Origin: a bacterium
GTDB taxonomy: Bacteria > ARS69
Assembly (NCBI GenBank): GCA_025774805.1
Contig: JALGZR010000079.1
Span: forward strand, 1 to 21,203
Direction of reading: 5' to 3'
DNA length: 21,203 nt
In this document: one piece after another, positions 7,766 to 16,181 of the stretch
Numbering within the stretch: position 1 is the first letter of the stretch
Layout of the letters: each line of letters opens with the position of its first letter
Notes under the pieces: generated by a model
The model's database searches: none
Seen by the model: only the letters and a program-made list of their open reading frames with translations
Told to the model about the DNA's origin: nothing
Program-made: the position numbers and the translations under genes

Positions 7766-7815
7766 GTCCGTCACCATCCCGCGGGTAGGTTTCGCCCGGA
7801 GCCGGTCGGCGCGCG

Positions 7816-10149
7816 ATGTCGTCTCCCTCTCTCCGCTCTCGGTTGCCGATACTGCTGCTCCTTCTCGCGGCGATGTCCTGGCTCGCCCGGGACGCGCTCC
7901 ACCAGCGGATCCGTACCCCGGATGGCGCGGGCTGGGTCACGTCGGATCGGGACAGCCTCTACCACATGCGCCGGGTGGAGCGGCTCTTCCGGGAGGGTGG
8001 CCCCGTCGCGGAGCGGGATTCCTACCTCGATTTCCCGCACGGCTCGCCGATTCCCTGGCCCCCCTACTACACGTGGCTCGTGGCCGGGGCTGTGGGTCCC
8101 TTCCTCCCCGAGGATCCGGAGGCCCGGCGCGGCTGGATCGAGAGGAGGGTCGCCTCGATTCCGCTGATCTTCGGAGTCGGGACGACCCTCCTCGCCGCCC
8201 TGGCCGCCCGGGCGCTCGCCGGCACCGCCGGCGCGTGGATCGCGGGCGCGTACCACGCCTTCAACATGGCGTCGATTCCCTACAGCCGGAGCGGAAACGG
8301 CGACCACCACGCCTGGATCACGCTGCTCTCGGGCGCCCTGCTCCTCTTCGCGAGCCGGGCGCTTCGGTCGGAAGCTCTCGAGCGGCGGAGCGCGGGACTC
8401 GGCTGGGGCGCGGCCCTGGGGCTCGTCGCCGGGCTGGCCGTCGGATCGTGGACCGCCTCCCTTCTGTCCATCATGCCGTTCCAGCTCGTCCTCGGCTGGC
8501 TCATCCTCCTCCACGCCCGCCGTCCCCGTCCCGGGCTGCCCGGTCTCGGCCTGGGCTTTCACCTCGTCGCGGCCGGGGTTCTTCTGCCCGCGGTCCTCAC
8601 GAGTCCCTGGCCGGAGGTGAATCCGTGGATGGTGGTGAACCTGTCCTGGTTCCATCCGGCGTTCCTTCTGCTGGGCGCCGCTACCTTCGTGCCACTTCTC
8701 TTTCTTCGTCCCGGCACGAGGGCCCTGCGATCGTACCCGTGGTCCGTCGCTCTCTTTCTGATCGCGCTCGGGCTGTTCCTCGCGGGAAGCGACACGGGAC
8801 CGGCGCGTGGAATCCGCGAGGGATTCGAGTGGCTGGGACGAAGCGACGAGTTCATGTCTTCCGTCTGGGAGTCGCGGCCGCTCGTCGGAAAGAACGCCGT
8901 CCACGCTCTTCCGGAGGTTCTCGGCTACGGAATCCTGCTTCTTCCCTTCTCCTGGGTGGCGGCGGCCCACAGGGCCTTTCGACGCGACCGTCTCGATCTG
9001 CTGCCCTGGGTGATCAGTCTCCCGTTCCTGTTCCTGGAGATGGCCCGGCAGTACCGGTTCGCCGACGCGCTCGCGCTGCCGATGGCGGTCCTTCTCGGGT
9101 GGGGCTGCGTGGAGGCGTGGAACTCGTCACGCGGTCGCGTCCTCGTCCGTAGCCTTCCCGGGATCCGGAAGCTTCCGGAGTGGGGAGCGTACGGAATCCT
9201 CCTCTCTCTCGTGCTCCTCGCGCAGCCGGAGGCGTCGGCGCCCTTGCTCCGCCGGGCCGCAACCGGGATCCCCGAGACGGGCCAGGTCGAGCAGCGGAGC
9301 GCGCTCGCGGTGCGCGGCATGTGCGAGTGGATTCGCCGGCACACGCCTCCGTCGAACGACTACTCCGTGCTCGCGTCCTGGAACTGGGGACACCTGATCG
9401 AGTGGGCCGCCGACCGTCCCACGATCGCCACGAACTTCGGTCCCTACGTAGGTGAGGAGGGCTTCCGGCACCCCGACCGCTTCTTCATGTGCGAGGACCC
9501 GGCCGAGGCCGAGGAGCTCCTCCGGACGCGTCGGGCTCGCTACGTCCTCTCCACCGCGGACATCGCCGGGGATTTGCGGAGGATGATCCGGCGTGCCGTG
9601 CCGCACCTCGAGCGGCGCTACACCGATCCGAGCCCCCTCGGAGACGTCAAGGTGCGCGCGGAGTGGTTCCGTACGATGGGCGCCCGCCTCATGTTCGACG
9701 GCCTCACGCTCTCTCCCGATGCGGGCTACGCTCCTGTCGGCGCTCCCTTCGACTTCCTCCGCCTGGTACACGTCTCTCCGCTGCGTGACGATCGCTATCG
9801 ACTCCAGGGGCGCTCCACGCCCTACGGATGGGTCTGGGAGAGAGTCCGGGGCGCCGTTCTCGAGGCGAGCGGGGATCCCGGGACGGAGCTTCGCGTGCGC
9901 ATCGAAGTCGGGTACGCCGCCGGCCGGCACGAGCTCGTCTGGACCCGTACCGCCGTGGCCGATGCGGAGGGGATGGCGCGGATCCGCGTGCCCTACGCCA
10001 CGGAGTCGCCGAACGGGGACGGGGTCGCGGCCGGGCCGGCGCGGTGGAGATTCGGAGGGCGGGAGGGAACGATCGCGATCCCGGAACGTGCGGTGATCGA
10101 GGGGGAGGTCTTCCGGATCGGTCGATCGCCCGGGGGAACCGAGCGATGA
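7816..10149 (+). CDS. STT3/PglB/AglB-like oligosaccharyltransferase family membrane protein
   Basis: This 777-residue protein has an N-terminal half of about 11-13 hydrophobic helices and a soluble C-terminal part from about residue 490. The STT3 signatures are in order. They are an acidic DxD in the first loop (D44-R-D46, followed by SLYHMRR), the second-loop GDHHAW (D163, H164, H165), an SVSE/TIxE-type motif SVWE (349-352), and RQYRF (411-415), the usual site for binding the lipid-linked donor. In the periplasmic domain the expected WWDYG acceptor-binding motif reads WNWGH (522-526). The family transfers a lipid-linked glycan to Asn of N-x-S/T sequons, so this is probably a divergent member or one with a different acceptor. 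ATG 7816 has only a weak GGAG at 7798-7801. Its stop overlaps the next gene's start by ATGA, indicating translational coupling. Confidence 0.85.
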   Translation: MSSPSLRSRLPILLLLLAAMSWLARDALHQRIRTPDGAGWVTSDRDSLYHMRRVERLFREGGPVAERDSYLDFPHGSPIPWPPYYTWLVAGAVGPFLPEDPEARRGWIERRVASIPLIFGVGTTLLAALAARALAGTAGAWIAGAYHAFNMASIPYSRSGNGDHHAWITLLSGALLLFASRALRSEALERRSAGLGWGAALGLVAGLAVGSWTASLLSIMPFQLVLGWLILLHARRPRPGLPGLGLGFHLVAAGVLLPAVLTSPWPEVNPWMVVNLSWFHPAFLLLGAATFVPLLFLRPGTRALRSYPWSVALFLIALGLFLAGSDTGPARGIREGFEWLGRSDEFMSSVWESRPLVGKNAVHALPEVLGYGILLLPFSWVAAAHRAFRRDRLDLLPWVISLPFLFLEMARQYRFADALALPMAVLLGWGCVEAWNSSRGRVLVRSLPGIRKLPEWGAYGILLSLVLLAQPEASAPLLRRAATGIPETGQVEQRSALAVRGMCEWIRRHTPPSNDYSVLASWNWGHLIEWAADRPTIATNFGPYVGEEGFRHPDRFFMCEDPAEAEELLRTRRARYVLSTADIAGDLRRMIRRAVPHLERRYTDPSPLGDVKVRAEWFRTMGARLMFDGLTLSPDAGYAPVGAPFDFLRLVHVSPLRDDRYRLQGRSTPYGWVWERVRGAVLEASGDPGTELRVRIEVGYAAGRHELVWTRTAVADAEGMARIRVPYATESPNGDGVAAGPARWRFGGREGTIAIPERAVIEGEVFRIGRSPGGTER

Positions 10150-11543
10150 GATTCCCCTCGAGTCCCCTTCCTCCGTTCCTGCGCACGGGAGCGGATCGGC
10201 CGCGCCTCCCGGATCCGGCCGAGACCGATCGAACGTACCTTCGAAAGCAGTGGACGACATTTCTGGGCATCACCATCGGATACAGCTTTTTCTACACGAC
10301 CCGACTCACGCTCGCGGTGGCCAAGAAGCCGATGATGGACGCGGGGTTCGTCGACGCCGAGGAGCTGGGCCGCATCGGCTTCCTCCTCTACCTCACCTAC
10401 GCCTTCGGACGGCTCACGAACGGCTTCCTGTGCGATCGGGCGCACATCGGAAGATTCATGGGCACGGGGCTCCTCGTGTCCGCGCTCCTGAACCTCCTCT
10501 TCGGATGGTCTTCGACGGTCCGCGCCTTTCTGGTGATCTGGGCGTTGAACGGTTGGTTCCAGTCCATGGGGAGCGCTCCGAGCGGGGCGAACATCGCGGC
10601 CTGGTTCGGTCGCCGGGAACGGGGCACCCGCTACTCGGTCTGGAGCATGGCCCAGAACATCGGCGAGGGGCTCGTCTTCATCATGACCGCGGGCATCGTC
10701 GCCGCCCTCGGGTGGCGGTGGGCGTTCTGGGGACCGGGCATCGCGTGTGCGGTCGTCGCGATCGCCCTGTTTCGCGTGATCCAGGATCGACCGGCGGCCT
10801 ACGGACTGCCTTCGGCCTCCGAGCACGCCCGGGAGACGCCCGACGCCGAGGATTCTCCCGCGGCGTCGGTCGGGACGCACCAGGCGAAGATGCTCCGGAA
10901 TCCCGCGATCTGGATCCTCGGGCTCGCGAGCGCGTGCATGTACGTCGCGCGCTACGGGATCAACGAGTGGTTCGTGCTCTACCTTCAGGAGGCGAAGTCC
11001 TACGACATCGTCCGGGCGGGATTCGTCACCTCGTTCTCCCCGATCGTCGGCATCGCGGGCACCCTGCTCGCGGGACCGCTGTCCGATCACGTCTTCGGGG
11101 GGCGGCGCATCGCTCCGGCGCTTCTCTACGGGATCCTCCTGATCGCCGGGCTCGTCGCGATTCCCTCGATCCCCCCCGGTCACTCCGTGGCGGACACCTT
11201 GGCCGTGAGCGTCTGCGGCTTCGCGATCGGAGGACTTCTCGTGTTCCTCGCCGGGCTGATCGCGATCGACATCTCGCCCCGGCGAGCGGCGGGCGCGGCC
11301 ATGGGGCTCGTAGGAGTCTTCAGCTACCTCGGCGCGGCGATTCAGAACTGGATCAGCGGCCGACTGATCGAGTCGAGCCGGACCGTCCTCGACGGGACCC
11401 CCTCCTACGACTTCGACCGGGTGTTCGCGTTCTGGATCGGGGCGGCGGTGCTGTCCTTCCTGCTCACCCTCGCTCTGGGAGCGCTCACTGCACGACCGTC
11501 TGCTCGAAGACGTTCTGCACGAAGAACAGCGCGACGAAGGTGA
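10146..11543 (+). CDS. organophosphate:phosphate antiporter (OPA/GlpT-UhpT-like) of the major facilitator superfamily
   Basis: The 465-residue product has 12 predicted helices with a cytoplasmic loop at about 215-250. It follows GlpT closely in key places. R53 in the first helix (YTTRLTL) and R269 in the seventh-helix context MYVARYGINEWF match the two arginines that bind phosphate in GlpT, and GIAGTLLAGPLSDHVFGGRR matches the helix 8-9 loop. UhpT, UhpC and GlpT share these features, so the substrate may be glycerol-3-phosphate, a sugar phosphate or a related phosphoester exchanged for Pi. It starts inside the stop of the STT3-like gene (ATGA, 10146-10149). Its last 59 bases overlap the convergent PiT gene and encode an Arg-rich tail (RPSARRRSARRTARRR) not expected for the family. 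Confidence 0.87.
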   Translation: MRFPSSPLPPFLRTGADRPRLPDPAETDRTYLRKQWTTFLGITIGYSFFYTTRLTLAVAKKPMMDAGFVDAEELGRIGFLLYLTYAFGRLTNGFLCDRAHIGRFMGTGLLVSALLNLLFGWSSTVRAFLVIWALNGWFQSMGSAPSGANIAAWFGRRERGTRYSVWSMAQNIGEGLVFIMTAGIVAALGWRWAFWGPGIACAVVAIALFRVIQDRPAAYGLPSASEHARETPDAEDSPAASVGTHQAKMLRNPAIWILGLASACMYVARYGINEWFVLYLQEAKSYDIVRAGFVTSFSPIVGIAGTLLAGPLSDHVFGGRRIAPALLYGILLIAGLVAIPSIPPGHSVADTLAVSVCGFAIGGLLVFLAGLIAIDISPRRAAGAAMGLVGVFSYLGAAIQNWISGRLIESSRTVLDGTPSYDFDRVFAFWIGAAVLSFLLTLALGALTARPSARRRSARRTARRR

Positions 11544-12525
11544 TCAGCGCGGCCACGATCGGGGTGCTGACCCAGCCCGACGCGATCTTCGCCAGCACGC
11601 CGTAGTCCACGCCCCGGCCCCCCTTTGCGATGCTGATCCCGACGACCGCGCCGACCACGGCCTGCGAGCTCGACACGGGAACGAGCGGAATCGGAGGGAG
11701 GCCCCGCGCGAGGAGCCATCCCTGAATCCCCTCGGAGGCGAACAGGTAGAGGACGAGCGACTGCGCGAAAACGACGACGAGCGCCATCATCGGAGTCAGG
11801 CGGAAGAGATCGCTTCCCACGGTGAGCATCACCCGGCGCGAGTAGGTGAAGATCCCGACCGCGATCGCGATTCCTCCCAGGAGAAACAAGAGCTGCGTAC
11901 CCGAGAGGCGGAGGAACGCGATCTGAACGTCGGGAAGGGGTGCGGCGGGCACGAACACGCCCATCACGTTCGCGATGTTGTTCGCCCCCAGGCTGTAGGC
12001 CCCGAACGCCCCGATGAGCACGAGTCCCCAGCGCGTCCAGGCGTCGAGCTCGAGGAGGTGGTACCTCCGCTGACGCAGCGTCCGGATGGCCGCGAGGAAC
12101 AGACCGAGAGCGATGATCCCCGAGAGAAGGGGGCAGAGCACCCAGGTCGCCACGATCTTCGCGAGAGATCCCGGGTCGGTGGGGGATCCGGTGAAGAGAT
12201 TCCACCCGACGATCCCCCCCACGATCGCCTGGGAGGTCGAGACGGGGAGCTGCAACCTCGTCATCCAGGCGACCGTGAGAGCCGCGGCCAAAGCGACGGT
12301 GAAGGACCCGGCGATCGCGTTCACCGCACCGAGCCGCTCCAGGGTCCGGGTCGCCCCTCCCCCTTCGAGCGTCGCGCCGATGATGACGAAGAGGCTGGCC
12401 ACGATCGCGGCGGTCCGGAACTTCACCATGCGGCTGCCCACCGCGGTCCCGAACACGTTCGCCGCGTCGTTCGCCCCCAGCGACCAACCCAGGAAGAGCC
12501 CGCTCAGGAGGAAGAACCAGATCAC
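11485..12525 (-). CDS. pit: PiT-family inorganic phosphate transporter
   Basis: This 346-residue membrane protein of about ten helices has the internal duplication that defines PiT (PF01384). GANDAAN at 17-23 and GANNIAN at 180-186 mark the start of each half, and PVSTSQA (94-100) with PVSSSQA (283-289) are the paired ion/phosphate motifs. It lacks the long central loop of E. coli PitA (about 499 residues) and matches the shorter type often paired with DUF47 proteins. It should carry metal-phosphate in symport with H+ or Na+. The start is GTG 12525, with no better ATG in frame and only a weak GGAG upstream. It lies 72 bases after the DUF47 gene and is the last gene of the phosphate run. The 3' end overlaps the convergent antiporter gene by 59 bases. 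Confidence 0.93.
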   Translation of the reverse strand: MIWFFLLSGLFLGWSLGANDAANVFGTAVGSRMVKFRTAAIVASLFVIIGATLEGGGATRTLERLGAVNAIAGSFTVALAAALTVAWMTRLQLPVSTSQAIVGGIVGWNLFTGSPTDPGSLAKIVATWVLCPLLSGIIALGLFLAAIRTLRQRRYHLLELDAWTRWGLVLIGAFGAYSLGANNIANVMGVFVPAAPLPDVQIAFLRLSGTQLLFLLGGIAIAVGIFTYSRRVMLTVGSDLFRLTPMMALVVVFAQSLVLYLFASEGIQGWLLARGLPPIPLVPVSSSQAVVGAVVGISIAKGGRGVDYGVLAKIASGWVSTPIVAALITFVALFFVQNVFEQTVVQ

Positions 12526-12597
12526 CGTCGGTCCGCTCCCGCATGCAGGCTAGCCCGCATTTCTCATCCGGCTCGTCGCGAGGCTGCGGACAGCCAT

Positions 12598-13245
12598 TCA
12601 AACATCACGCTTGATGGAGGCTATGGCGAGGCGGTCGCAGACGTCCTCGCACGTGTCCGCGATGCTGTCGATGTGCAGCGCGAAGTACCGGAGATGGAAC
12701 TTCCGACTCAGGTCCAGCGATTCCATCCGGAAGACGATCCGCTTGATCTTCTCCGAGATCTTGTCCGCCTCCTTCTCGTGGAACGAAACCCGGATGATGT
12801 GGTCCCGGACAGCCGCAAGATCGCGGAAGTAGGATCGGATCGCCTTGACCATCGAGTCGGTTGCCGCGACCGACATCTCGGCGAGCTCCAGATAGAGGCT
12901 CCGCACCTCCCGGGGGAACTCCGGAATCTCCACCGAAAACTGCACCAGCGTCTCGGCGGTCATGTTGAGGACCTTGTCGCTGCTCTCCAGGATACCGAGC
13001 ACGTCTCCGCGGGACTGGGGGATCAGGGTATCCGAGTAGAGTCGGTTCTGGATCGCTCTCCGCAGGTCGTCGGCCCGGCTCTCCAGCCCCCGCAGTCGCG
13101 CGCACCGCTCCTCGAAGTCGTTCGGCCGATCTTCCAGGTAGAACCTGACTCCCTGCTGAAACAGAAGTCCTCCCTCGACCAGCACGTCGAGAAACTCGTC
13201 GATCTGTCGCTCGAGCTCTCTCGTCTTTCGGAAGAGGGTCGCCAT
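12598..13245 (-). CDS. DUF47-family PhoU-like phosphate transport regulator
   Basis: This is a 215-residue, all-helical cytoplasmic protein of the DUF47/PhoU-like family. It has long amphipathic helices throughout, with conserved acidic blocks such as GILESSDKV, SFHEKEADKI and the closing HIDSIADTCEDVCDRL, which supply the metal-binding E/D clusters known in PhoU-like folds. ATG 13245 is preceded by AGGAG 5 bases upstream, so I reject the longer in-frame extension to 13368, which would run into the upstream ppx gene. DUF47 proteins are commonly encoded immediately before PiT transporters and are thought to control them, which is the order seen here. It sits 25 bases after ppx. Confidence 0.92.
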   Translation of the reverse strand: MATLFRKTRELERQIDEFLDVLVEGGLLFQQGVRFYLEDRPNDFEERCARLRGLESRADDLRRAIQNRLYSDTLIPQSRGDVLGILESSDKVLNMTAETLVQFSVEIPEFPREVRSLYLELAEMSVAATDSMVKAIRSYFRDLAAVRDHIIRVSFHEKEADKISEKIKRIVFRMESLDLSRKFHLRYFALHIDSIADTCEDVCDRLAIASIKRDV

Positions 13246-13250
13246 CCGCT

Positions 13251-13255
13251 CTCCT
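13251..13255 (-). promoter_or_regulatory. ribosome binding site that fixes the DUF47 start
   Basis: On the minus strand AGGAG ends 5 bases before ATG 13245. It supports that start over the in-frame upstream extension that overlaps the ppx gene. Confidence 0.7.
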
Positions 13256-13270
13256 TTCCGGGGGTCGGAT

Positions 13271-14224
13271 TCAGGGATCGATCGGTCCGGCTCGGCCCGT
13301 TCCGGTATCGGGCGGTGCCCTCCGAACGAACCGATCGTACAGGACCCCGTGACGCAATCCCCCGTCACTGACGGTCAGCTCGGCGACGCCGAGCTTGCGC
13401 ATCACGGATCCGACGATCGTCGCTCCCGCCAGAATGATGTCCGCCCGTTCGGGCACGAGGCCGACGACCTTCTTCCGACCTTCGATCGGAAGGCGCCGGT
13501 ACGTCTCGATCTGACGATCGACCTCGGCCGCGGTCAAGACCGATCCCTGGATCGTGTCCCGATCGTACTCGACCATTCGGTGCATCACCGAGGCGAGACT
13601 GGTCAGGGTCCCTCCCACTCCGATCAGCGAGCCGGTCCAGCGCGCGAACTTTCCCAGCCCGCGGTCGACGTACTCGAGGAGGCTCTCCATCTCTCGATCG
13701 GTCACGGGATCCGTTCGCAGGAGCTCCTCGGTCGGTCGTCGAGCGCCCACTTCGATACTGTACCGGCGCACGATCCGGGACCCGTGGCCGAAGATGACCT
13801 CGGTGCTGCCCCCTCCGGTGTCGAAGACGCAGACCCTGCCCTCGACCGGCCCGATCCCGGTGAGGGCCGCGAGAAAGGAGAGACGGGCCTCCTCCTCCCC
13901 GGGGATGACCTCGATCTCCAGACCGCACGCCTCGCGCACCCGGTCGATGAACTCCGTCGCGTTCCGCGCACGGCGGAGGGCCATCGTTCCCACGGCCGCC
14001 CACTCGCCGGCGCCGCGGCTCCGGATCTCGTCCACGATCTCCCGGAGAGCGTCCACGGTCCGGGTGATCGCGGCCTCTCCGATCCGCCCCGTCGCGTGAA
14101 CCCCCTCGCCGAGTCGGGTGACCCTCACCTCGTCGGCGATCGGGATCAGGCGATCGCCCGCGACGTCCGCCACGCACATCTTGACCGAGTTCGTTCCGAT
14201 GTCGACCACTGCGAAACGACCCAT
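13271..14224 (-). CDS. ppx: Ppx/GppA-type exopolyphosphatase / pppGpp phosphatase
   Basis: The 317-residue product matches the two-lobed ASKHA core of Ppx/GppA without the C-terminal HD-like domain of the 500-residue E. coli enzymes. It has the first phosphate loop VVDIGTNSVK (D8, G10), the GEEEARLSFLA block (E111 is the expected catalytic Glu), the second loop DTGGGSTEV (135-143) and a third glycine loop LIGVGGTLTSL. The family removes terminal Pi from polyphosphate and/or converts pppGpp to ppGpp; sequence alone does not decide between these. With DUF47 and PiT directly downstream, a polyphosphate and phosphate-homeostasis role is favoured. GGGGAGA lies 7 bases before ATG 14224. Confidence 0.92.
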   Translation of the reverse strand: MGRFAVVDIGTNSVKMCVADVAGDRLIPIADEVRVTRLGEGVHATGRIGEAAITRTVDALREIVDEIRSRGAGEWAAVGTMALRRARNATEFIDRVREACGLEIEVIPGEEEARLSFLAALTGIGPVEGRVCVFDTGGGSTEVIFGHGSRIVRRYSIEVGARRPTEELLRTDPVTDREMESLLEYVDRGLGKFARWTGSLIGVGGTLTSLASVMHRMVEYDRDTIQGSVLTAAEVDRQIETYRRLPIEGRKKVVGLVPERADIILAGATIVGSVMRKLGVAELTVSDGGLRHGVLYDRFVRRAPPDTGTGRAGPIDP

Positions 14225-14251
14225 GTCCCGGTCTCCCCGTCAGGAGGGATC

Positions 14252-16057
14252 TCAGCCCTCCGCATCCACTCCGGCGTCGACGTAGCCCAACGCGCGGAGT
14301 CTCTCGATCGCGTCTTCGGACAGCAGCGCCTCCGACCCGGAGGGCGCCCGGCGCTGCACGGCCCGGATGTACAGTCCGGACGGCATCGCCGCCCAGTTTC
14401 CCGGAAAGCCCACCACGCGGGGGTCGTCGGGCGCGAGGGCGAGAGGACCCTCCCCGGAGACCGACTCCCCCCGGCCGAGAAAGACCCCGACCCCGGGCAC
14501 TTCGGTCGCGAAGTCGACGTCGAAGGACGCCCGCGCGTCGGGAGGATCTGTCTCGAACGTCACCTCTCCCCGGTGGTTCTCGAGGAGGACGTCGAACGTC
14601 AGGACTCCCGCCTCCTCATCCGCATCGAATCGGGCGAAACGCGCCCGCTTGGACCCGATGTTCTCCGAGAAGAAGCGTCTCGCCCGGACCAGCGCTCCCT
14701 CGACCCGGATCGTCGCCCGACAGCGCACCGGCTCCGGTCGATTGGACACGAGCTTCAGGTGCCACCCTCCGTCGGCGGTCGCCGTGTACTCCGCTAGCGC
14801 CGATCCGAGCTTGCCGCCGGTCGGATCCACCACGAGGGGGAACCGCTCCCCGGGATCCGCATCCAGATCGTAGTACTCCCGATGGTCCGTCGCCAGGGTA
14901 TGCACGAGCTTGTACCGTCCCGAACGCAGCGTCCTCATCTCGATTCCGAAGCGGATCGACTCCGCGACGACCGGCGGCTCGGGCCCCGCGAGGGGAGCGA
15001 GCAGCGACCGGCCCTGGATCTCGCGACGATCCGCTTCTCCGAGAACGTCGAGCAGCGTCGGTGCCACGTCGATCAGGGAGACCAGGTCCTGCCTCACCGC
15101 TCCGGCGTCGAATCCGCCGGGGCCGGCGAGAACCAACGGGATCCGGAGCTGCTCCTCGTACAGCGAGTACCCGTGACCGATGAGCCCGTGGTCCCGGTGC
15201 TCCTCACCGTGGTCCGCCGTGAGCACGACGAGCGTGTTCCGCAGACGGTCCGACGCCCTCAGCTCCCGCAGGAGACGTCCGATCTCGGCGTCGAGGTAGG
15301 CGATCTCGCCGTCGTAGCGGCCGACGAGCTCCCGTCGATCCGCCTCCGGCATCAAGTTGTGGGGACCCAGGTACCGCACGATCGAGGCGTAGCTTCCGTT
15401 TACCGGCCCCGCGTAGTCGGGGTCGGTGAAGCGGTCCCCGTGCGGCCACGGCGCGGCGTAGCTCATGTGCGGATCGAAGAAGTGGACGAACGCGAGAAAC
15501 GGACCGTCGGGCTCGCTCTCCAGTCGATGCAGCACGCGATCGACGACCTCTTCCCCGATCGGATTCCTCTTTCCTCCCTCGATCAGGGAGTCGTCGAAGT
15601 CATCGAAATCCCGCTCGAGCCCGAAGACGCTCGACACGTAGACGTGGCTCACGACCGCGAGCGTCCGGTAGCCGCGCCGCCTCAGATCGCCGGCCACGGT
15701 GGGCACGTCGGGAGAGAGCTTCACTCCGTCGTCGAGAAGGCCGTGGAACGACGGGTACATCCCCGTGAGGAGCGACACGTGGGACGGCAGCGTCCACGAG
15801 CAGTTGCTCACCGCGTCCGAGAACAGCACCCCGCGCCGGGCCAGCGCGTCCAGATGCGGGGACGTGAATCGAGGATACCCGTACGTCCCCAGATGATCGC
15901 CGCGAAGTGTGTCGATCGAGATCAGGACGATGTTCGGTGGTGGGCTCGTGATCGCGGGCCGGTCGCCGCCCGGGGCGCACCCGGTGATCATCGCGACCGC
16001 GAGCACCGCCCCGGCGGCTCCGGGGGTTCGTCGCGGGGGCCGGCCCTTCGCGTGCAT
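14252..16057 (-). CDS. lipoprotein of the alkaline phosphatase/sulfatase superfamily with Thr at the nucleophile position
   Basis: The 601-residue product begins with a lipoprotein signal peptide whose lipobox MITGC puts the lipidated Cys at 27. The sulfatase fold follows, with metal ligands in SIDTLRGDH (D49, D54) and TADHGEE (D282, H283), and HFFDPH near 192-197. In the sulfatase signature C/S-x-P-S-R the first position is Thr: T89-L-P-S-H, inside SWTLPSHVSLLTG. Formylglycine cannot form from Thr, but Thr is the nucleophile in LtaS- and EptA-type phosphotransferases of the same fold. It could therefore be a phosphoesterase or phosphotransferase rather than a sulfatase. About 150 residues at the C-terminus form an extra, unrecognised domain. 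I chose ATG 16057 (GAGGGGG 7 bases upstream, signal peptide) over the frame to 16132. It lies 27 bases before ppx and may share its operon. Confidence 0.85.
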   Translation of the reverse strand: MHAKGRPPRRTPGAAGAVLAVAMITGCAPGGDRPAITSPPPNIVLISIDTLRGDHLGTYGYPRFTSPHLDALARRGVLFSDAVSNCSWTLPSHVSLLTGMYPSFHGLLDDGVKLSPDVPTVAGDLRRRGYRTLAVVSHVYVSSVFGLERDFDDFDDSLIEGGKRNPIGEEVVDRVLHRLESEPDGPFLAFVHFFDPHMSYAAPWPHGDRFTDPDYAGPVNGSYASIVRYLGPHNLMPEADRRELVGRYDGEIAYLDAEIGRLLRELRASDRLRNTLVVLTADHGEEHRDHGLIGHGYSLYEEQLRIPLVLAGPGGFDAGAVRQDLVSLIDVAPTLLDVLGEADRREIQGRSLLAPLAGPEPPVVAESIRFGIEMRTLRSGRYKLVHTLATDHREYYDLDADPGERFPLVVDPTGGKLGSALAEYTATADGGWHLKLVSNRPEPVRCRATIRVEGALVRARRFFSENIGSKRARFARFDADEEAGVLTFDVLLENHRGEVTFETDPPDARASFDVDFATEVPGVGVFLGRGESVSGEGPLALAPDDPRVVGFPGNWAAMPSGLYIRAVQRRAPSGSEALLSEDAIERLRALGYVDAGVDAEG

Positions 16058-16181
16058 CGATTCGCCCCCTCGTTGCGATGGCGCCGGATCGGCCGGGGAC
16101 CGCGGCCGACCTCGACCTGCCCGTCTCATCACGCTCCACGGTGGCGGCGAGTCCCGCCCCGAGCCGGTTGAGACATTCAGG

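Noticed and set aside
7185-9152. 655-codon plus-strand open frame overlapping two genes
   Set aside because: It is out of frame with the DUF4097-like and STT3-like genes, extremely rich in Arg, Gly and Pro, and without any motif.
14252-16057. calling the lipoprotein a standard arylsulfatase
   Set aside because: The residue that must be Cys or Ser for formylglycine is Thr, so the sulfatase name is not supported.
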